64,000 nucleotides of DNA from Natronococcus sp. A-GB7. GTDB taxonomy: Archaea > Halobacteriota > Halobacteria > Halobacteriales > Natrialbaceae. The position numbers and the translations under genes were made by a program. The first letter of the stretch is position 1; each line of letters begins with the position of its first letter. The notes under the pieces were generated by a model that worked only from the letters and a program-made list of their open reading frames with translations, had not been told where the DNA came from and ran no database searches. The DNA lies in NCBI RefSeq assembly GCF_029688865.1, contig NZ_JARUKV010000012.1, positions 1-64,000 of the forward strand, read 5' to 3'. Below, in pieces: positions 33,610 through 42,529 of the stretch.

Positions 33610-34665
33610 ATGTCGGACGAGTCGGCGACCGATGGGGACGTCGAACCCCCCGAAGAGTCGCGGGACGATTCCGAGGACGGTGTCTCGAGCGACGCCGATG
33701 CGGATCCCGACACCGACGACGAGATGGAGCCTGACGCAGACGCGGATCCGGAGCCCGACACCGACGACGAGACGACCGACGGTGATTCGGATCCCGACAC
33801 CGACGACGACGGTGCGCTCGAGCGGGCCGACGACGACGAGCCCGAACTCGAGACCGACGGCGAGGGAGTCGTCGGCGACCGACCGGAGGAGTCGGATACG
33901 ACCTACCCCGACCCCGACGAGGACGTCGGTGGGATCTCGACCCCGCCGGACGACGAGGAGATGCCGCTGGCCGACCACATCGAGGAGATGGTGCTCCGGC
34001 TGGCGGTCGTCTTGCTCATCGGTGCGGCCGGGACCGCGATCGGACTGCTGTGGGCGTCCCAGGCGATCGAGCACGTTTGGAACAACGTCTTCCCCTCCCA
34101 GTTCGAGCAGGTTCCCCCGCCACACATCTACCACCCGCTCGAACTGTGGCTGACTCGGATCAAGCTCTCGGCGCTGCTGGGGATCATGGTCGCACTGCCG
34201 ATGTTCGTCTACCAGTGTTACCTGTTCATGAAGCCGGGGCTGTACCCCAACGAGCGCAAGTACTACCTCGCAGCGGTTCCGACCAGCGTCGTCCTCGCGG
34301 GGCTGGGGATGATCTTTTCGTACCTGCTGGTGTTGCCGATCCTCTTCCAGTACTTCACGTTCTACGCCGAGGGGAGCGCGGGGATCGCCTACGCGCTCGG
34401 GGACACGTTCAACCTGATCATCACGCTAACGGGCTTTCTCGCGATTGTCTTTCAGATCCCGCTGTTCATGATGCTCGCGATCATGATGGGCGTGACGACC
34501 CGGAGATGGCTCGCGGACAAGCGGCTGTACTTCTGGGCCGGCTTCGCGGGACTGGCTTTCCTGTTTACCGTGGACCCGACGATGATGGCGCCCATCCTCG
34601 TCGCGATCACGATGATCCTGCTGTTCGAGGGGACGCTGTTACTGCTGAAGTGGACCGGCAGGTAG
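33610..34665 (+). CDS. tatCo: Twin-arginine translocase subunit TatCo with acidic N-terminal extension
   Basis: A 351-residue TatC. The TatC core starts at about residue 118 (MPLADHIEEMVLRL, corresponding to the family's L-x-H-L-x-E-L region) and has six hydrophobic segments; PLFVYQ-like sequence (LPMFVYQCYLFMKPGLYPNERKY) marks the first cytosolic loop. The first 115 residues are a highly acidic, low-complexity extension built from DPDTDDE-like repeats, absent from bacterial TatC. The single-domain TatCo is essential in Haloferax. It is divergent from the double TatCt. Confidence 0.94.
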   Translation: MSDESATDGDVEPPEESRDDSEDGVSSDADADPDTDDEMEPDADADPEPDTDDETTDGDSDPDTDDDGALERADDDEPELETDGEGVVGDRPEESDTTYPDPDEDVGGISTPPDDEEMPLADHIEEMVLRLAVVLLIGAAGTAIGLLWASQAIEHVWNNVFPSQFEQVPPPHIYHPLELWLTRIKLSALLGIMVALPMFVYQCYLFMKPGLYPNERKYYLAAVPTSVVLAGLGMIFSYLLVLPILFQYFTFYAEGSAGIAYALGDTFNLIITLTGFLAIVFQIPLFMMLAIMMGVTTRRWLADKRLYFWAGFAGLAFLFTVDPTMMAPILVAITMILLFEGTLLLLKWTGR

Positions 34666-34934
34666 CCCGTCCTCACTGAATCCTCACCGAACCCCCGCGA
34701 TCCCGGTTCGGTCGCTCCCGGCTCTCACTCCGCCACGGGCTTCTCGAGGTGCGGTTCGTCCGTTCGGCTCCGTCTGGTCCGTTGAGAATCGTCTTTCGAG
34801 CGCAACGTTCGTTCGCACATATCTCCTTATACAGATTGAGGTCGATTGGAGATCCGACGTCCGCCACTGAAAAATGGATAAAATAGAATAAATGTAAACG
34901 ATTACAGTTATACGAGTTAGGAACGTGCGGATGA

Positions 34935-34954
34935 AACATGAATTCGGTCATGTT
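34935..34954. promoter_or_regulatory. Dyad AACATGA-N6-TCATGTT
   Basis: A perfect 7-base inverted repeat with a 6-base spacer, about 54 bases before the reductase start and just upstream of the likely TATA box. The position suits an activator or repressor site. Confidence 0.45.
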
Positions 34955-34977
34955 CGACGAGAAAAACGGAGAGTTTT

Positions 34978-34991
34978 ATGACGGCCGTCAT
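34978..34991. promoter_or_regulatory. 14-base perfect palindrome overlapping the TATA box
   Basis: ATGACGGCCGTCAT is fully symmetric and overlaps the 3' end of gagttttatg, the best TATA candidate before the GTG start at 35008. A protein bound here would compete with TBP, so repression is the likely mode. Confidence 0.45.
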
Positions 34992-35007
34992 CCTGGGGTG
35001 ATCGGCG

Positions 35008-36780
35008 GTGGCGCATAAGAAAGAGGATCAGAAGGCCGAGTGTTACGGCGACGAGGTTCGCGAACACATCCTCGAGTTCGCCGAGGACGGCGGCTACGAG
35101 GCGATTCCGGAGGACGACCGCGAGGAGTGGTTCACCCGGTTCAAGTTCTGGGGGCTGTTCCACCAGCGCGACGGCCAGGAGTCGTACTTCATGATGCGCC
35201 TGACCAATGCCAGCGGCGTTCTCGAGCCCGGTCAGCTGCGGGCGATCGCCGAGGTTGCCCGCGACTACGCGACGGGTCCCGTCGAGAATCCCGAGTTCGG
35301 CAACGGCTGGATCGATCTGACGACCCGGCAGTCGATCCAGCTCCACTGGCTGAAACTCGAGGACGTCCCCGAAATCTGGGAGAAACTCGAATCGGTCGGC
35401 GTCTCCTCTCGGTCGGCAGGCGGGGATACGATGCGTAACATCTCCGGCAGCGCCCTCCACGGCAAGGTCGAGGAGTACGTCGACTCGGGCCCGCTGCTCG
35501 AGCGGTTCCAGGAGGAACTCCGCGGGGACGACGCGCTCGCGAACATGCCCCGGAAGTTCAACATCAGCGTGACGGGCTCGAAATCGGGCTGCGCACAGGA
35601 CACCCTCAACGACGTCGGGTTCGAACCGGCCCGCAAGGAGATCGACGGGGAGACCGTCAAAGGGTTCAACGTCCGCGTCGGTGGGGGTCTCGGCGGTCGT
35701 CAACCTCGTGCCGCGAGTTCGCTCGACGTCTTCGTCCGTCCCGAGAACGCCTACGAGGTCGGCCGCGGCTTCGTCGAACTCTACCACGACTACGGCAACC
35801 GTCAGAACCGCTCGAAGAACCGTACGCGCTTTTTCGTCGAGGACTGGGGCGAAGCGCAGATCCGTGAAACGCTCCAGGAGGAGTACGTCGACTTCGAGCT
35901 CGAGACCGCGGGCGAGAGCTTCCGCGAGGAGTACACCTACAACGCCGGGAGATCTGCCGACGACGGCAAGCGCGACCACGTCGGCGTCCACGACCAGAAG
36001 GGCGATGGGATGCACTACGTCGGACTGACGGTCCCGGTCGGCCGCATGCCCGCCGAGGACGCCCTCGAGCTCGCCGATCTCGCCGACGGGTACGGCTCCG
36101 GCGAGCTGCGGCTCACGCGGCGCCAGAACCCCGTGATCGTCGACGTTCACGAGGACGTCCTCGAGGAGCTGCTCGCCGAACCACTGCTCGAGGAGTATCG
36201 CCCAGAGCCGAGTCCCTTCGAACGCGGCGCGATGGCCTGTACCGGGACGGAGTTCTGCTCGATCGCGCTTACCGAGACGAAAGCCCGGATGGCCCGGACG
36301 CTGCGCTGGCTCAACAGGACCGTCGACCTGCCCGACGACGTCGACACGATCAAGATGCACTACTCGGGCTGTACGGCTGATTGCGGGCAGGCCATGACCG
36401 CCGACATCGGACTTCAGGGGATGCGCGCCCGCAAGAACGACGAGATGGTCGAGGCGTTCGATATCGGCGTCGGTGGCGGCGTCGGCGAGGAGCCGTCGTT
36501 CATCGAGTGGGTTCAACAGCGGGTGCCCGCCGACGAGGCCCCCGGCGCGATCAAGAACCTGCTCGAGGCGTTCGCCGCTCACCGCGAGGGGGGACAGACG
36601 TTCCGTCAGTGGGTCGAGGCGACCGGAACCGAGGCGCTGATCGAGTTCTGCGAGCCCGAAGAGACCGACTTCGAGGCGCCGTATATGGCTGACGCCAAGC
36701 AGTCCTGGTACCCGTTCGCCGAGTCCGAGTCGCTGGCGGAAGCGACCGCGAAGAGTTCGATGGTTCCGTCGGACGACTGA
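35008..36780 (+). CDS. Ferredoxin-dependent nitrite/sulfite reductase
   Basis: A 590-residue siroheme/[4Fe-4S] reductase starting with GTG. It shows the two-repeat layout of the family: ferredoxin-like half-domains around TTRQSIQLHWLKL and RLTRRQNPVIVDV, with siroheme-binding PRKFNISVTGSKSGCAQD. The cluster ligands are CTGTEFC (C-x5-C) and HYSGCTADCG (C-x3-C). Enzymes of this type reduce nitrite to ammonia or sulfite to sulfide with six electrons from ferredoxin. The missing nasA/nasC-type neighbours leave nitrite versus sulfite undecided. Two dyads lie in its promoter, so it is probably tightly regulated. Confidence 0.92.
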   Translation: MAHKKEDQKAECYGDEVREHILEFAEDGGYEAIPEDDREEWFTRFKFWGLFHQRDGQESYFMMRLTNASGVLEPGQLRAIAEVARDYATGPVENPEFGNGWIDLTTRQSIQLHWLKLEDVPEIWEKLESVGVSSRSAGGDTMRNISGSALHGKVEEYVDSGPLLERFQEELRGDDALANMPRKFNISVTGSKSGCAQDTLNDVGFEPARKEIDGETVKGFNVRVGGGLGGRQPRAASSLDVFVRPENAYEVGRGFVELYHDYGNRQNRSKNRTRFFVEDWGEAQIRETLQEEYVDFELETAGESFREEYTYNAGRSADDGKRDHVGVHDQKGDGMHYVGLTVPVGRMPAEDALELADLADGYGSGELRLTRRQNPVIVDVHEDVLEELLAEPLLEEYRPEPSPFERGAMACTGTEFCSIALTETKARMARTLRWLNRTVDLPDDVDTIKMHYSGCTADCGQAMTADIGLQGMRARKNDEMVEAFDIGVGGGVGEEPSFIEWVQQRVPADEAPGAIKNLLEAFAAHREGGQTFRQWVEATGTEALIEFCEPEETDFEAPYMADAKQSWYPFAESESLAEATAKSSMVPSDD

Positions 36781-36818
36781 TCGACGCTGCCTTCCAGTTC
36801 CCTCCCGCGAGACGTCGG

Positions 36819-37178
36819 CTACCGGTGATCGGCCGTTCGCCGGTGTGCGTACTCGAGCGCTTCCTCGAGAGTCCCCGGTCCGTCGTAGCGCGCCGAAAAC
36901 AGCTGCATGAACTCCCGTGCGATCCGGTTGCAGCGATCGAAGGTGAGCACGGTTCTGACCGGTTTCGTCTCCGAGAGTTCCAGGCCCGGGTAGCTCGTCG
37001 CCGTGAGCGCGTAGCCGGGATGGGAGTCGCCATCGAGGGAAGCGGGGGCGACCTTCACTCGCAGATCGTCGGACTCGTGGCGGTAGGTCAGGTACCGGAG
37101 TTCCCGGTCGCTGTTGGCCGGGCTGTAGTTCCGTTCGGTTTCGATTCTCCAGGGGGACGGCACGTCCTCGTCGTCCAT
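36819..37178 (-). CDS. Haloarchaeal hypothetical protein (119 aa)
   Basis: A 119-residue soluble protein with no recognised domain. It begins MDDEDVPSPWRIETERNYSP, has a beta-rich middle (RYLTYRHESDDLRVKVAP, ALTATSYPGLEL) and a helical C-terminus with DRCNRIAREFMQLFSA. It is convergent with the reductase gene (38 bases apart). The composition and codon use look genuine. Confidence 0.65.
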   Translation of the reverse strand: MDDEDVPSPWRIETERNYSPANSDRELRYLTYRHESDDLRVKVAPASLDGDSHPGYALTATSYPGLELSETKPVRTVLTFDRCNRIAREFMQLFSARYDGPGTLEEALEYAHRRTADHR

Positions 37179-37330
37179 CGGCGGTTGCTACCCGCCGAAA
37201 GGCTACGTCCGTGTCGCCTTGTGCAATATTTCCGGACAACTGAGTGAAAACCACTCGGTTTCGAATTTTCAGCCCCGAATCCGATTATACAGTGGACGAA
37301 CGGGTTCCGAGCCGCGGAACTACTGCACGA

Positions 37331-38575
37331 TCAGCGACCGATCTCGCTCGCGAGCAGGGAGAGGTACTCCTCGAGCAGCCGGGGGAGGAGGAATCGTTCG
37401 CGGACGGTCTCCCGACCCCCTTCGCCCAACCGCTCTCGCAGCTCGTCGTCCTCGAGCAGCCGAACGATCTGATCCGCCGTCGCGTCGACGTCCTCGGGCT
37501 CGACGAGGTAGCCGTTCTCGCCGTCCTCGACCTGGAGCGGAATGCCGCCGACGTTCGCGCCGACGACGGGCGTCTCCTTCCACAGCGTCTCCGAGACGGT
37601 CAGCGCGAATCCCTCCCGGAGGGACTTCTGGACGCCGACGTCGGCGCTCCGCTGGAGGAGGTTGATACCGACGTCCGGCAGGTCGGTCAGGAGGTGGACG
37701 TCGTCGTCGGTTTCGGTTTCGGCCGCGACCTCGCGGTAGATCTCGATCCCCTCGGGATCGTCGTCGGGCATTCCGCCGGCCAGCACGAGCTGAGCGTCGG
37801 GTACCGTCTCGCGGACGTCCCGGTAGGCCTCGACCACCCCGAGCGGGTCCTTCCAGGGGTCGAACCGCGAGACCTGAACCAGCAGCGGTCGATCGGTATC
37901 GAAGGGGTACTCGCTCGGATCGCTCCCCTCGAGATCGGCCGGGAGCTCCTCGATCGACCGATTCTTTTCCGTGAACGGGTCGATCGCGGGGTGGACGATC
38001 GCGGTCTCCTCGTTGGGAAGCGCCTCGGCGTACGCCGGGTGGCTGACGATAGTGCGGTCGATCGGCTCGAGCCAGGAGCGGACGAACTCGAGATAGGTAT
38101 CGGCCGCCGTCGTCAGGTCGATGTGACACCGCCAGAGCAGGCTCGCGTCGGGGTACCGATCGGCGAGCGTCGGGGCCATCCCCAGAGACTGTGGGTCGTG
38201 GAGGACGATCGCGTCGTATCGTTCCTCGAGTGCGGTCGCGTTCTCGCGAGTGACACGCCGGTAGGTGTCGCGCATCTCGTCGGTAAGCGAGGTGTGGTGG
38301 CCCTGCAGTCCGTTGTGGATGGCCTTGGTGACGTCGTAGAACTCGTCGGGGGCGTCCATGACGTACCAGTCGACGTCGACGCCGACGTCCCTCGAGAGGG
38401 GAACCAGCGCGTGCAGGATCTCGGCGACGCCGCCGCCGTCGGCGGTCGTGTTGACGTGGGCGATTCGTTCACCCTCGAGTCGATCAGCCCGGTCGCGGAT
38501 ACCGGTCCGTCGTTCCGAATCGAGGATATCGTCGTAGGCCGACAGCCGTCGATCCGTCGTTTCTACGGAAAGCAT
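37331..38575 (-). CDS. treT: Trehalose synthase TreT-like family 4 glycosyltransferase
   Basis: A 414-residue GT-B enzyme. The N-terminal glycine loop HVNTTADGGGVAEILHALVP, followed by YVMDAPDEFYDVTKAIHN, is the signature of TreT/trehalose phosphorylase-type GT4 enzymes. The C-terminal nucleotide-sugar site is VSRFDPWKDPLGVVEAY and LREGFALTVSETLWKETPV. TreT makes trehalose from NDP-glucose and glucose reversibly; in haloarchaea this could supply a compatible solute. Family assignment is firm; substrate use is inferred. It is co-oriented with LarE 100 bases upstream. Confidence 0.88.
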   Translation of the reverse strand: MLSVETTDRRLSAYDDILDSERRTGIRDRADRLEGERIAHVNTTADGGGVAEILHALVPLSRDVGVDVDWYVMDAPDEFYDVTKAIHNGLQGHHTSLTDEMRDTYRRVTRENATALEERYDAIVLHDPQSLGMAPTLADRYPDASLLWRCHIDLTTAADTYLEFVRSWLEPIDRTIVSHPAYAEALPNEETAIVHPAIDPFTEKNRSIEELPADLEGSDPSEYPFDTDRPLLVQVSRFDPWKDPLGVVEAYRDVRETVPDAQLVLAGGMPDDDPEGIEIYREVAAETETDDDVHLLTDLPDVGINLLQRSADVGVQKSLREGFALTVSETLWKETPVVGANVGGIPLQVEDGENGYLVEPEDVDATADQIVRLLEDDELRERLGEGGRETVRERFLLPRLLEEYLSLLASEIGR

Positions 38576-38674
38576 TCGTCGTGCGAATAGTTCGCACGTC
38601 CTGTCGGATCACTGTTTCTCACGTTTTCAGACGGGTTCACTCGAGAGGATTCGATCAGTTGCAGGCTCGGGTCG

Positions 38675-39541
38675 TTACGACGACTCCGATGCGAACACGT
38701 CGCCCTCGACGGTCCCGTCGTCGACGTCAGCCTCCGAGGCGGGACTGACGCTTCCGGTGCGGTAGCCGTGCAGATCGAGGGTAACGTGGTCGAACCCGAT
38801 CTCCGAAAGTTCCTCGCGGACGGTCTCGACGAACGCCGTCTCGAGCGCCCGCTCGAGTTCGTCCGGTGCGACCTCGATCCGGGCCAGTCCGTCGTGATCG
38901 CGCACGCGGAACTGGTCGAACCCCCACTGGCGAAGCAGGGCCTCGGCGCGCTCGACGCGGCTGAGTCGCTCCTCGGTGACCTCCAGTCCCGTCGGGATGC
39001 GCGAGGAGAGACAGGCCATCGACGGCTTGTCGGCGACCGAGAGTCCGTAGCGGTCGGCGATCTCCCGGACCTCCGCCTTGTCGATGTCGTGGGCCAGAAG
39101 CGGCGAGTGGACCTCGAGTTCATCGACCGCCTGCAGGCCGGGTCGGTGGCCGGCGCCCGGGTCGTCGGCGTTAGTCCCGTCACAGACCGTTTCGATCCCG
39201 AACTCGCGGGCGGTCTCGATCATCTCGCCCAGTCGCATCGTCCGGCAGTGGTAACACCGGTCGTCGTCGTTCTCGACGAACGCGTCGCTCTCGAGCTCGG
39301 AGAACTCGACGAGTTCGTGGCGGATGTCGATCTCGCTTGCGACCCGTTTTGCGTCCTCGAGTTCGGCTTCGGGGAGCGTCTCGCTTCGCGCGGTGCAGGC
39401 GACCGCGTCCTCGCCGAGGGCGTCGTGAGCGAGCGCGGCCACGACGCTCGAGTCGACCCCGCCGGAGAACGCGATCAGTACGCCGTCGCGCTCCGCGAGG
39501 TCGGCGCGTGCGGCCTCGAGTTTCGCCTCGAGCGTTGTCAT
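38675..39541 (-). CDS. larE: LarE-type pyridinium-3,5-biscarboxylate sulfurtransferase
   Basis: A 288-residue PP-loop ATPase with SGGVDSS (26-32), the LarE motif DKPSMACLSSRIPTG containing Cys177, and CDGTNADDPGAGHRPG. LarE adds sulfur to the nickel-pincer nucleotide precursor of lactate racemase and related epimerases. Cys177 matches the sacrificial cysteine of Lactiplantibacillus LarE. A CYHC pair (Cys96, Cys99) is also present, and three-cysteine LarE enzymes have been reported to use a [4Fe-4S] cluster instead. I chose the ATG at 39539-39541. LarB, LarC and a LarA-type enzyme are not in the window, but a nickel/cobalt-type transporter lies 0.9 kb away. Confidence 0.92.
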   Translation of the reverse strand: MTTLEAKLEAARADLAERDGVLIAFSGGVDSSVVAALAHDALGEDAVACTARSETLPEAELEDAKRVASEIDIRHELVEFSELESDAFVENDDDRCYHCRTMRLGEMIETAREFGIETVCDGTNADDPGAGHRPGLQAVDELEVHSPLLAHDIDKAEVREIADRYGLSVADKPSMACLSSRIPTGLEVTEERLSRVERAEALLRQWGFDQFRVRDHDGLARIEVAPDELERALETAFVETVREELSEIGFDHVTLDLHGYRTGSVSPASEADVDDGTVEGDVFASESS

Positions 39542-39745
39542 GGCCCCTCGTTCGAACCGGACGGGCAAAAACGCGTTGTCGTTCGGACGGCACGGTGGTC
39601 GCGGACCGAGTCAGCCCCGTCGCTCCTCGCTCGAGCCTCCGAGGGCAGTCGCGAGCTCCGCTCGAGCGCTCGCCAACCCGGGAGGGCCGTCCACTGCACG
39701 CCGGGCTGTTAAGTCCGTGTTTGCGGTAGGTACCAGAAGAGCACT

Positions 39746-40315
39746 ATGACCGTCTCCGAACGAATTCGACGACTACGGTCGAGAAAGGGTTCCTCCGACG
39801 TCACCGGGGCGACGGCCGAGCAGTCACGAGCCGAGCACGCCACGCGCGCGGCGGTCCGCGGGATCCAGGCGGGGTTCGTCGCGACGCTGATCATGACCGC
39901 GTTCCGACTGCCGATCCTCCGGTCGCTGCCGCCGTCGGCGAACTTCTGGTCGACGTACGTCAGCGGCAACGATCCCGAGGATCACCCGGTTATCGGGCTG
40001 CTCCTCCACCTCGTGTACGGGATTCAGGGCGGGATGATCTTCGGCGCACTGTTCGCCCTGTTCGACGCCGACCGCTCGATCGAACCCGAACAGCGCGGCC
40101 TCGTCTGGGGCTCGGTGTTCGGAATGGGGCTGTCGGCCTTCGGCTCCCAGATCATGCTCAAGGAGCTGCTGGACATCCGCCTCGATTCCGACGAGCTCGC
40201 GCTGTTCCACGCCGCCCACCTCGTCTACGGCATCTCGCTGGGCGCCTGGGTCGGCTCGCGGACCGAGGGCGTCGAGGACCCCGAGGAGGAGTACGAGTAC
40301 GACGACGGGAACTGA
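39746..40315 (+). CDS. Haloarchaeal hypothetical membrane protein (189 aa)
   Basis: A 189-residue protein with a basic, Arg-rich first 15 residues, then about four hydrophobic segments (GFVATLIMTAFRLPIL, VIGLLLHLVYGIQGGMIFGALFALF, GLVWGSVFGMGLSAFG, HAAHLVYGISLGAWVG) and an acidic tail. The repeated H-x-V-Y-G-I pattern in the second and fourth segments suggests internal duplication. The family is conserved in haloarchaea by appearance, but its function is unknown. It precedes the NicO gene by 115 bases on the same strand. Confidence 0.7.
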   Translation: MTVSERIRRLRSRKGSSDVTGATAEQSRAEHATRAAVRGIQAGFVATLIMTAFRLPILRSLPPSANFWSTYVSGNDPEDHPVIGLLLHLVYGIQGGMIFGALFALFDADRSIEPEQRGLVWGSVFGMGLSAFGSQIMLKELLDIRLDSDELALFHAAHLVYGISLGAWVGSRTEGVEDPEEEYEYDDGN

Positions 40316-40430
40316 TCGCTTCGAGCGTTGCTATTCTCGAAACTCGCCTTAACAAGCCTTAGCAGTCGTATTACGGTCGTCCGGTTCGGAACATAACAAC
40401 CAGTATACCCGTCGGCGGTCCAGCGGCAGT

Positions 40431-41261
40431 ATGGAACTGGGGCTTGTCGCCGGCGTCGTTCTGATCGGCTTCGTCCACGGCGTGTTACCGGACCACGGCT
40501 GGCCGATCGCGGCGACGTACGCGCTGAACCGAAACCGGCGCTGGCTTGCCGGGCTGGTGGCGGCGTCGATCCTCGGGATCGGTCACCTGATCAGCAGCGT
40601 CGTGCTCGTGCTCGCGTACTTCTGGTTCAGCACGTTCGCCGAGTTCGCCGAGGGACCGTGGCTCCGGTACGTCGCCGGAACCCTGCTGATCCTGCTGGGT
40701 ATCCACGAGTATCGCCACGGCGGACACGGACTACACGAACACGGCGAGGACCACGATCACGACCACGGTGACGGCCATAGCCACGAGCACGACGCGGAAC
40801 ACGACCACGGCACGGATCACAGCCACCACACAAACGGTGGCGTCGACACCCTCGAGTCGGGACACCACACTCACCACGACGACCACGATCACGGGGCCGA
40901 TCGCAGCCTCCTCGAGCGAGTTCGCGCCGCGCTTCCCGGGGGCGGGGGCCACCAGCACCTGAGCGAGGAACACGCCGAGCGAGGGCTGGTCGCGCTCGGA
41001 ACGACCGCGCTGTTGCTCGGGTTCGCCCACGAGGAGCCGATCCAGATACTGGCGATCTGCGTCGGAACGGAGGCCTGCCTCGAGCTCATGCTCGTCTACT
41101 CGCTGGCCGTCATCGTCGCGATCATCGTCCCGACGCTGCTGTTGATCGCGGGCTACGAGCACTACCGCGAGCGAATCGAGCGACTCACGCCGTACCTGCC
41201 GACGATCACCGCCGTCGTGCTGATCGGCATGGGACTGGCGTTCATCACGGGTCTTCTCTAG
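40431..41261 (+). CDS. NicO/RcnA-type nickel-cobalt transporter with His-rich loop
   Basis: A 276-residue protein with about six transmembrane segments. The first helix contains GFVHGVLPDHGW, a metal-binding H-x5-D/H pattern typical of NicO/UreH-type transporters, and a later helix has FAHEEPIQ. Between helices 3 and 4 is a cytoplasmic loop of about 70 residues extremely rich in His and Asp (EHGEDHDHDHGDGHSH and more), a metal-buffering feature of RcnA and zinc/nickel transporters. Direction and metal cannot be fixed. Its stop overlaps the convergent GCS2 gene's stop by 4 bases. Proximity to LarE is suggestive of nickel. Confidence 0.85.
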   Translation: MELGLVAGVVLIGFVHGVLPDHGWPIAATYALNRNRRWLAGLVAASILGIGHLISSVVLVLAYFWFSTFAEFAEGPWLRYVAGTLLILLGIHEYRHGGHGLHEHGEDHDHDHGDGHSHEHDAEHDHGTDHSHHTNGGVDTLESGHHTHHDDHDHGADRSLLERVRAALPGGGGHQHLSEEHAERGLVALGTTALLLGFAHEEPIQILAICVGTEACLELMLVYSLAVIVAIIVPTLLLIAGYEHYRERIERLTPYLPTITAVVLIGMGLAFITGLL

Positions 41262-42352
41262 TCGATCGTCGCAGCTAGCTGCTCGACGTCGGACTCGAGT
41301 CGGCTCGCGTACTCGAGTCGGAGTTCGCGCGCGTCGCTTTTGGTGACGTACTGGCGACCGTCTATCTGGGTCGTGATCGGGTGGTAGTCGGCGACCGAGA
41401 ACCCCATTCGATCGAGGTAGTTCGCGACGGGGGCCGACTCGAGACCGCCTCGGATCGCCTCGCCGGCGAGATCGAACGCGGTTTCGTAGTCGGGGAGTCG
41501 GACTCCCTCGCTGGTGACGTGGCCCGCCGCGCTCCCGCCGCCGTCGTCGTCGATCTGCACGTTGGTTCCATGGATCGTCTCCATGACCGCGTACAGCTCC
41601 TCGGTGAGTCGGAGTAGCTGGCTTGGCAGCGCGGCGTCGGGCGAGCGCCACTCGACGGTCGGCATCTCGTCGCGCAGTCGAACCGGCGTCCAGACGACGT
41701 CGTCGACCGAGAAGTTGTCATCGATCGCCGCCCTGTCGATTCCCGCCTCGAGCGCTTCGCGCTCGAACTCCTCGAAACACCGCTCGAGACGGCGGGACCA
41801 CTCGCCGACGTTCTCGACGTAGTTCCAGAGCTGGCCGTGTCTGGGAAACTCCGCATACCCTTTTTTCCGGTAGCAGTGAGCCCGAGCACTGTCCGCGACG
41901 GGTTCGCCCTGAAAGTACGGCGAGGAGCTGACGAGCGCCAGCGCCGGATCCAGCGCGATGAGGGTGTTGAGCTGATCCGTGACGTTGCGTTTCTCGAAGT
42001 GGACGTGGGTACCGGCGCAGTAGTTCGCGTAATCGAAGTCCTCGCCGATGACCGCCTTCTGAATCCGCCCGCGTTCGCCGGGTCGGCGCTCGATCCCGTC
42101 GCAGTTGATCGGCGTCCCGAGCGGGACGAGGCCCTTGTCGGCCCGTTCAGCCTCCGCGAGTACCTCCTCGAGTTGTTCGACGAACGTCGTCCGAAGCTCC
42201 GCTACCGACCCGCAGGGAGGGGTCTTCAGTTCGAACAGCGGTTCGACGAACTCCCGTTCGGTGCGTTCGGAGATGTTCGCGAGCGATTCCGGCGGGGTGA
42301 GCTCGCCGTCGCTGTCGATCACCCAGTACTCGACCTCGAGACTCGTATTCAT
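41258..42352 (-). CDS. gshA: Glutamate-cysteine ligase, GCS2 family
   Basis: A 364-residue ATP-grasp-like GCS2 enzyme. It starts MNTSLEVEYWVID with the E-x-E/W pattern of the glutamate site, and has FELKTPPCG, AGTHVHFEKRN with the metal-binding histidines, SSPYFQGEP, and the C-terminal TVEWRSPDA. Haloarchaea use gamma-glutamylcysteine as their main low-molecular-weight thiol, and GCS2 proteins make it from glutamate and cysteine. I placed the start at the ATG at 42350-42352; upstream in-frame sequence is not conserved in character. Some GCS2 paralogues have other amide-forming roles, so the symbol is probable rather than certain. Confidence 0.85.
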   Translation of the reverse strand: MNTSLEVEYWVIDSDGELTPPESLANISERTEREFVEPLFELKTPPCGSVAELRTTFVEQLEEVLAEAERADKGLVPLGTPINCDGIERRPGERGRIQKAVIGEDFDYANYCAGTHVHFEKRNVTDQLNTLIALDPALALVSSSPYFQGEPVADSARAHCYRKKGYAEFPRHGQLWNYVENVGEWSRRLERCFEEFEREALEAGIDRAAIDDNFSVDDVVWTPVRLRDEMPTVEWRSPDAALPSQLLRLTEELYAVMETIHGTNVQIDDDGGGSAAGHVTSEGVRLPDYETAFDLAGEAIRGGLESAPVANYLDRMGFSVADYHPITTQIDGRQYVTKSDARELRLEYASRLESDVEQLAATID

Positions 42353-42529
42353 TCTCAGTGGAGAGGCGCAGATAGCTGCTCGGTTCGGTACGACCGTATC
42401 GAGCTCGATACGATATCCTCTTCGTCGGAACGAGGGCCCGTCTCCCAGAAGCAGTCGTGCCTGCACCAGCCTGCCGTATACCCGGCGACCACGCCAAGGG
42501 GTTTGACGGTCCTCGTGGAAGCGCCGGCT

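Larger units (their letters stand above)
34666..35007. promoter_or_regulatory. AT-rich regulatory region of the nitrite/sulfite reductase gene
   Basis: This 342-base region is unusually AT-rich in its second half (34855-34995), including gataaaatagaataaatg. It holds two dyads: AACATGA-N6-TCATGTT at 34935-34954 and the perfect palindrome ATGACGGCCGTCAT at 34978-34991, which overlaps a TATA-like tttatg. No gene is visible. Confidence 0.5.

Noticed and set aside
33640-33860. Possible tandem DNA repeat in the tatCo 5' end
   Set aside because: The similarity comes from Asp/Pro/Thr-coding codons in an acidic low-complexity segment; the units are imperfect and it is part of the gene.
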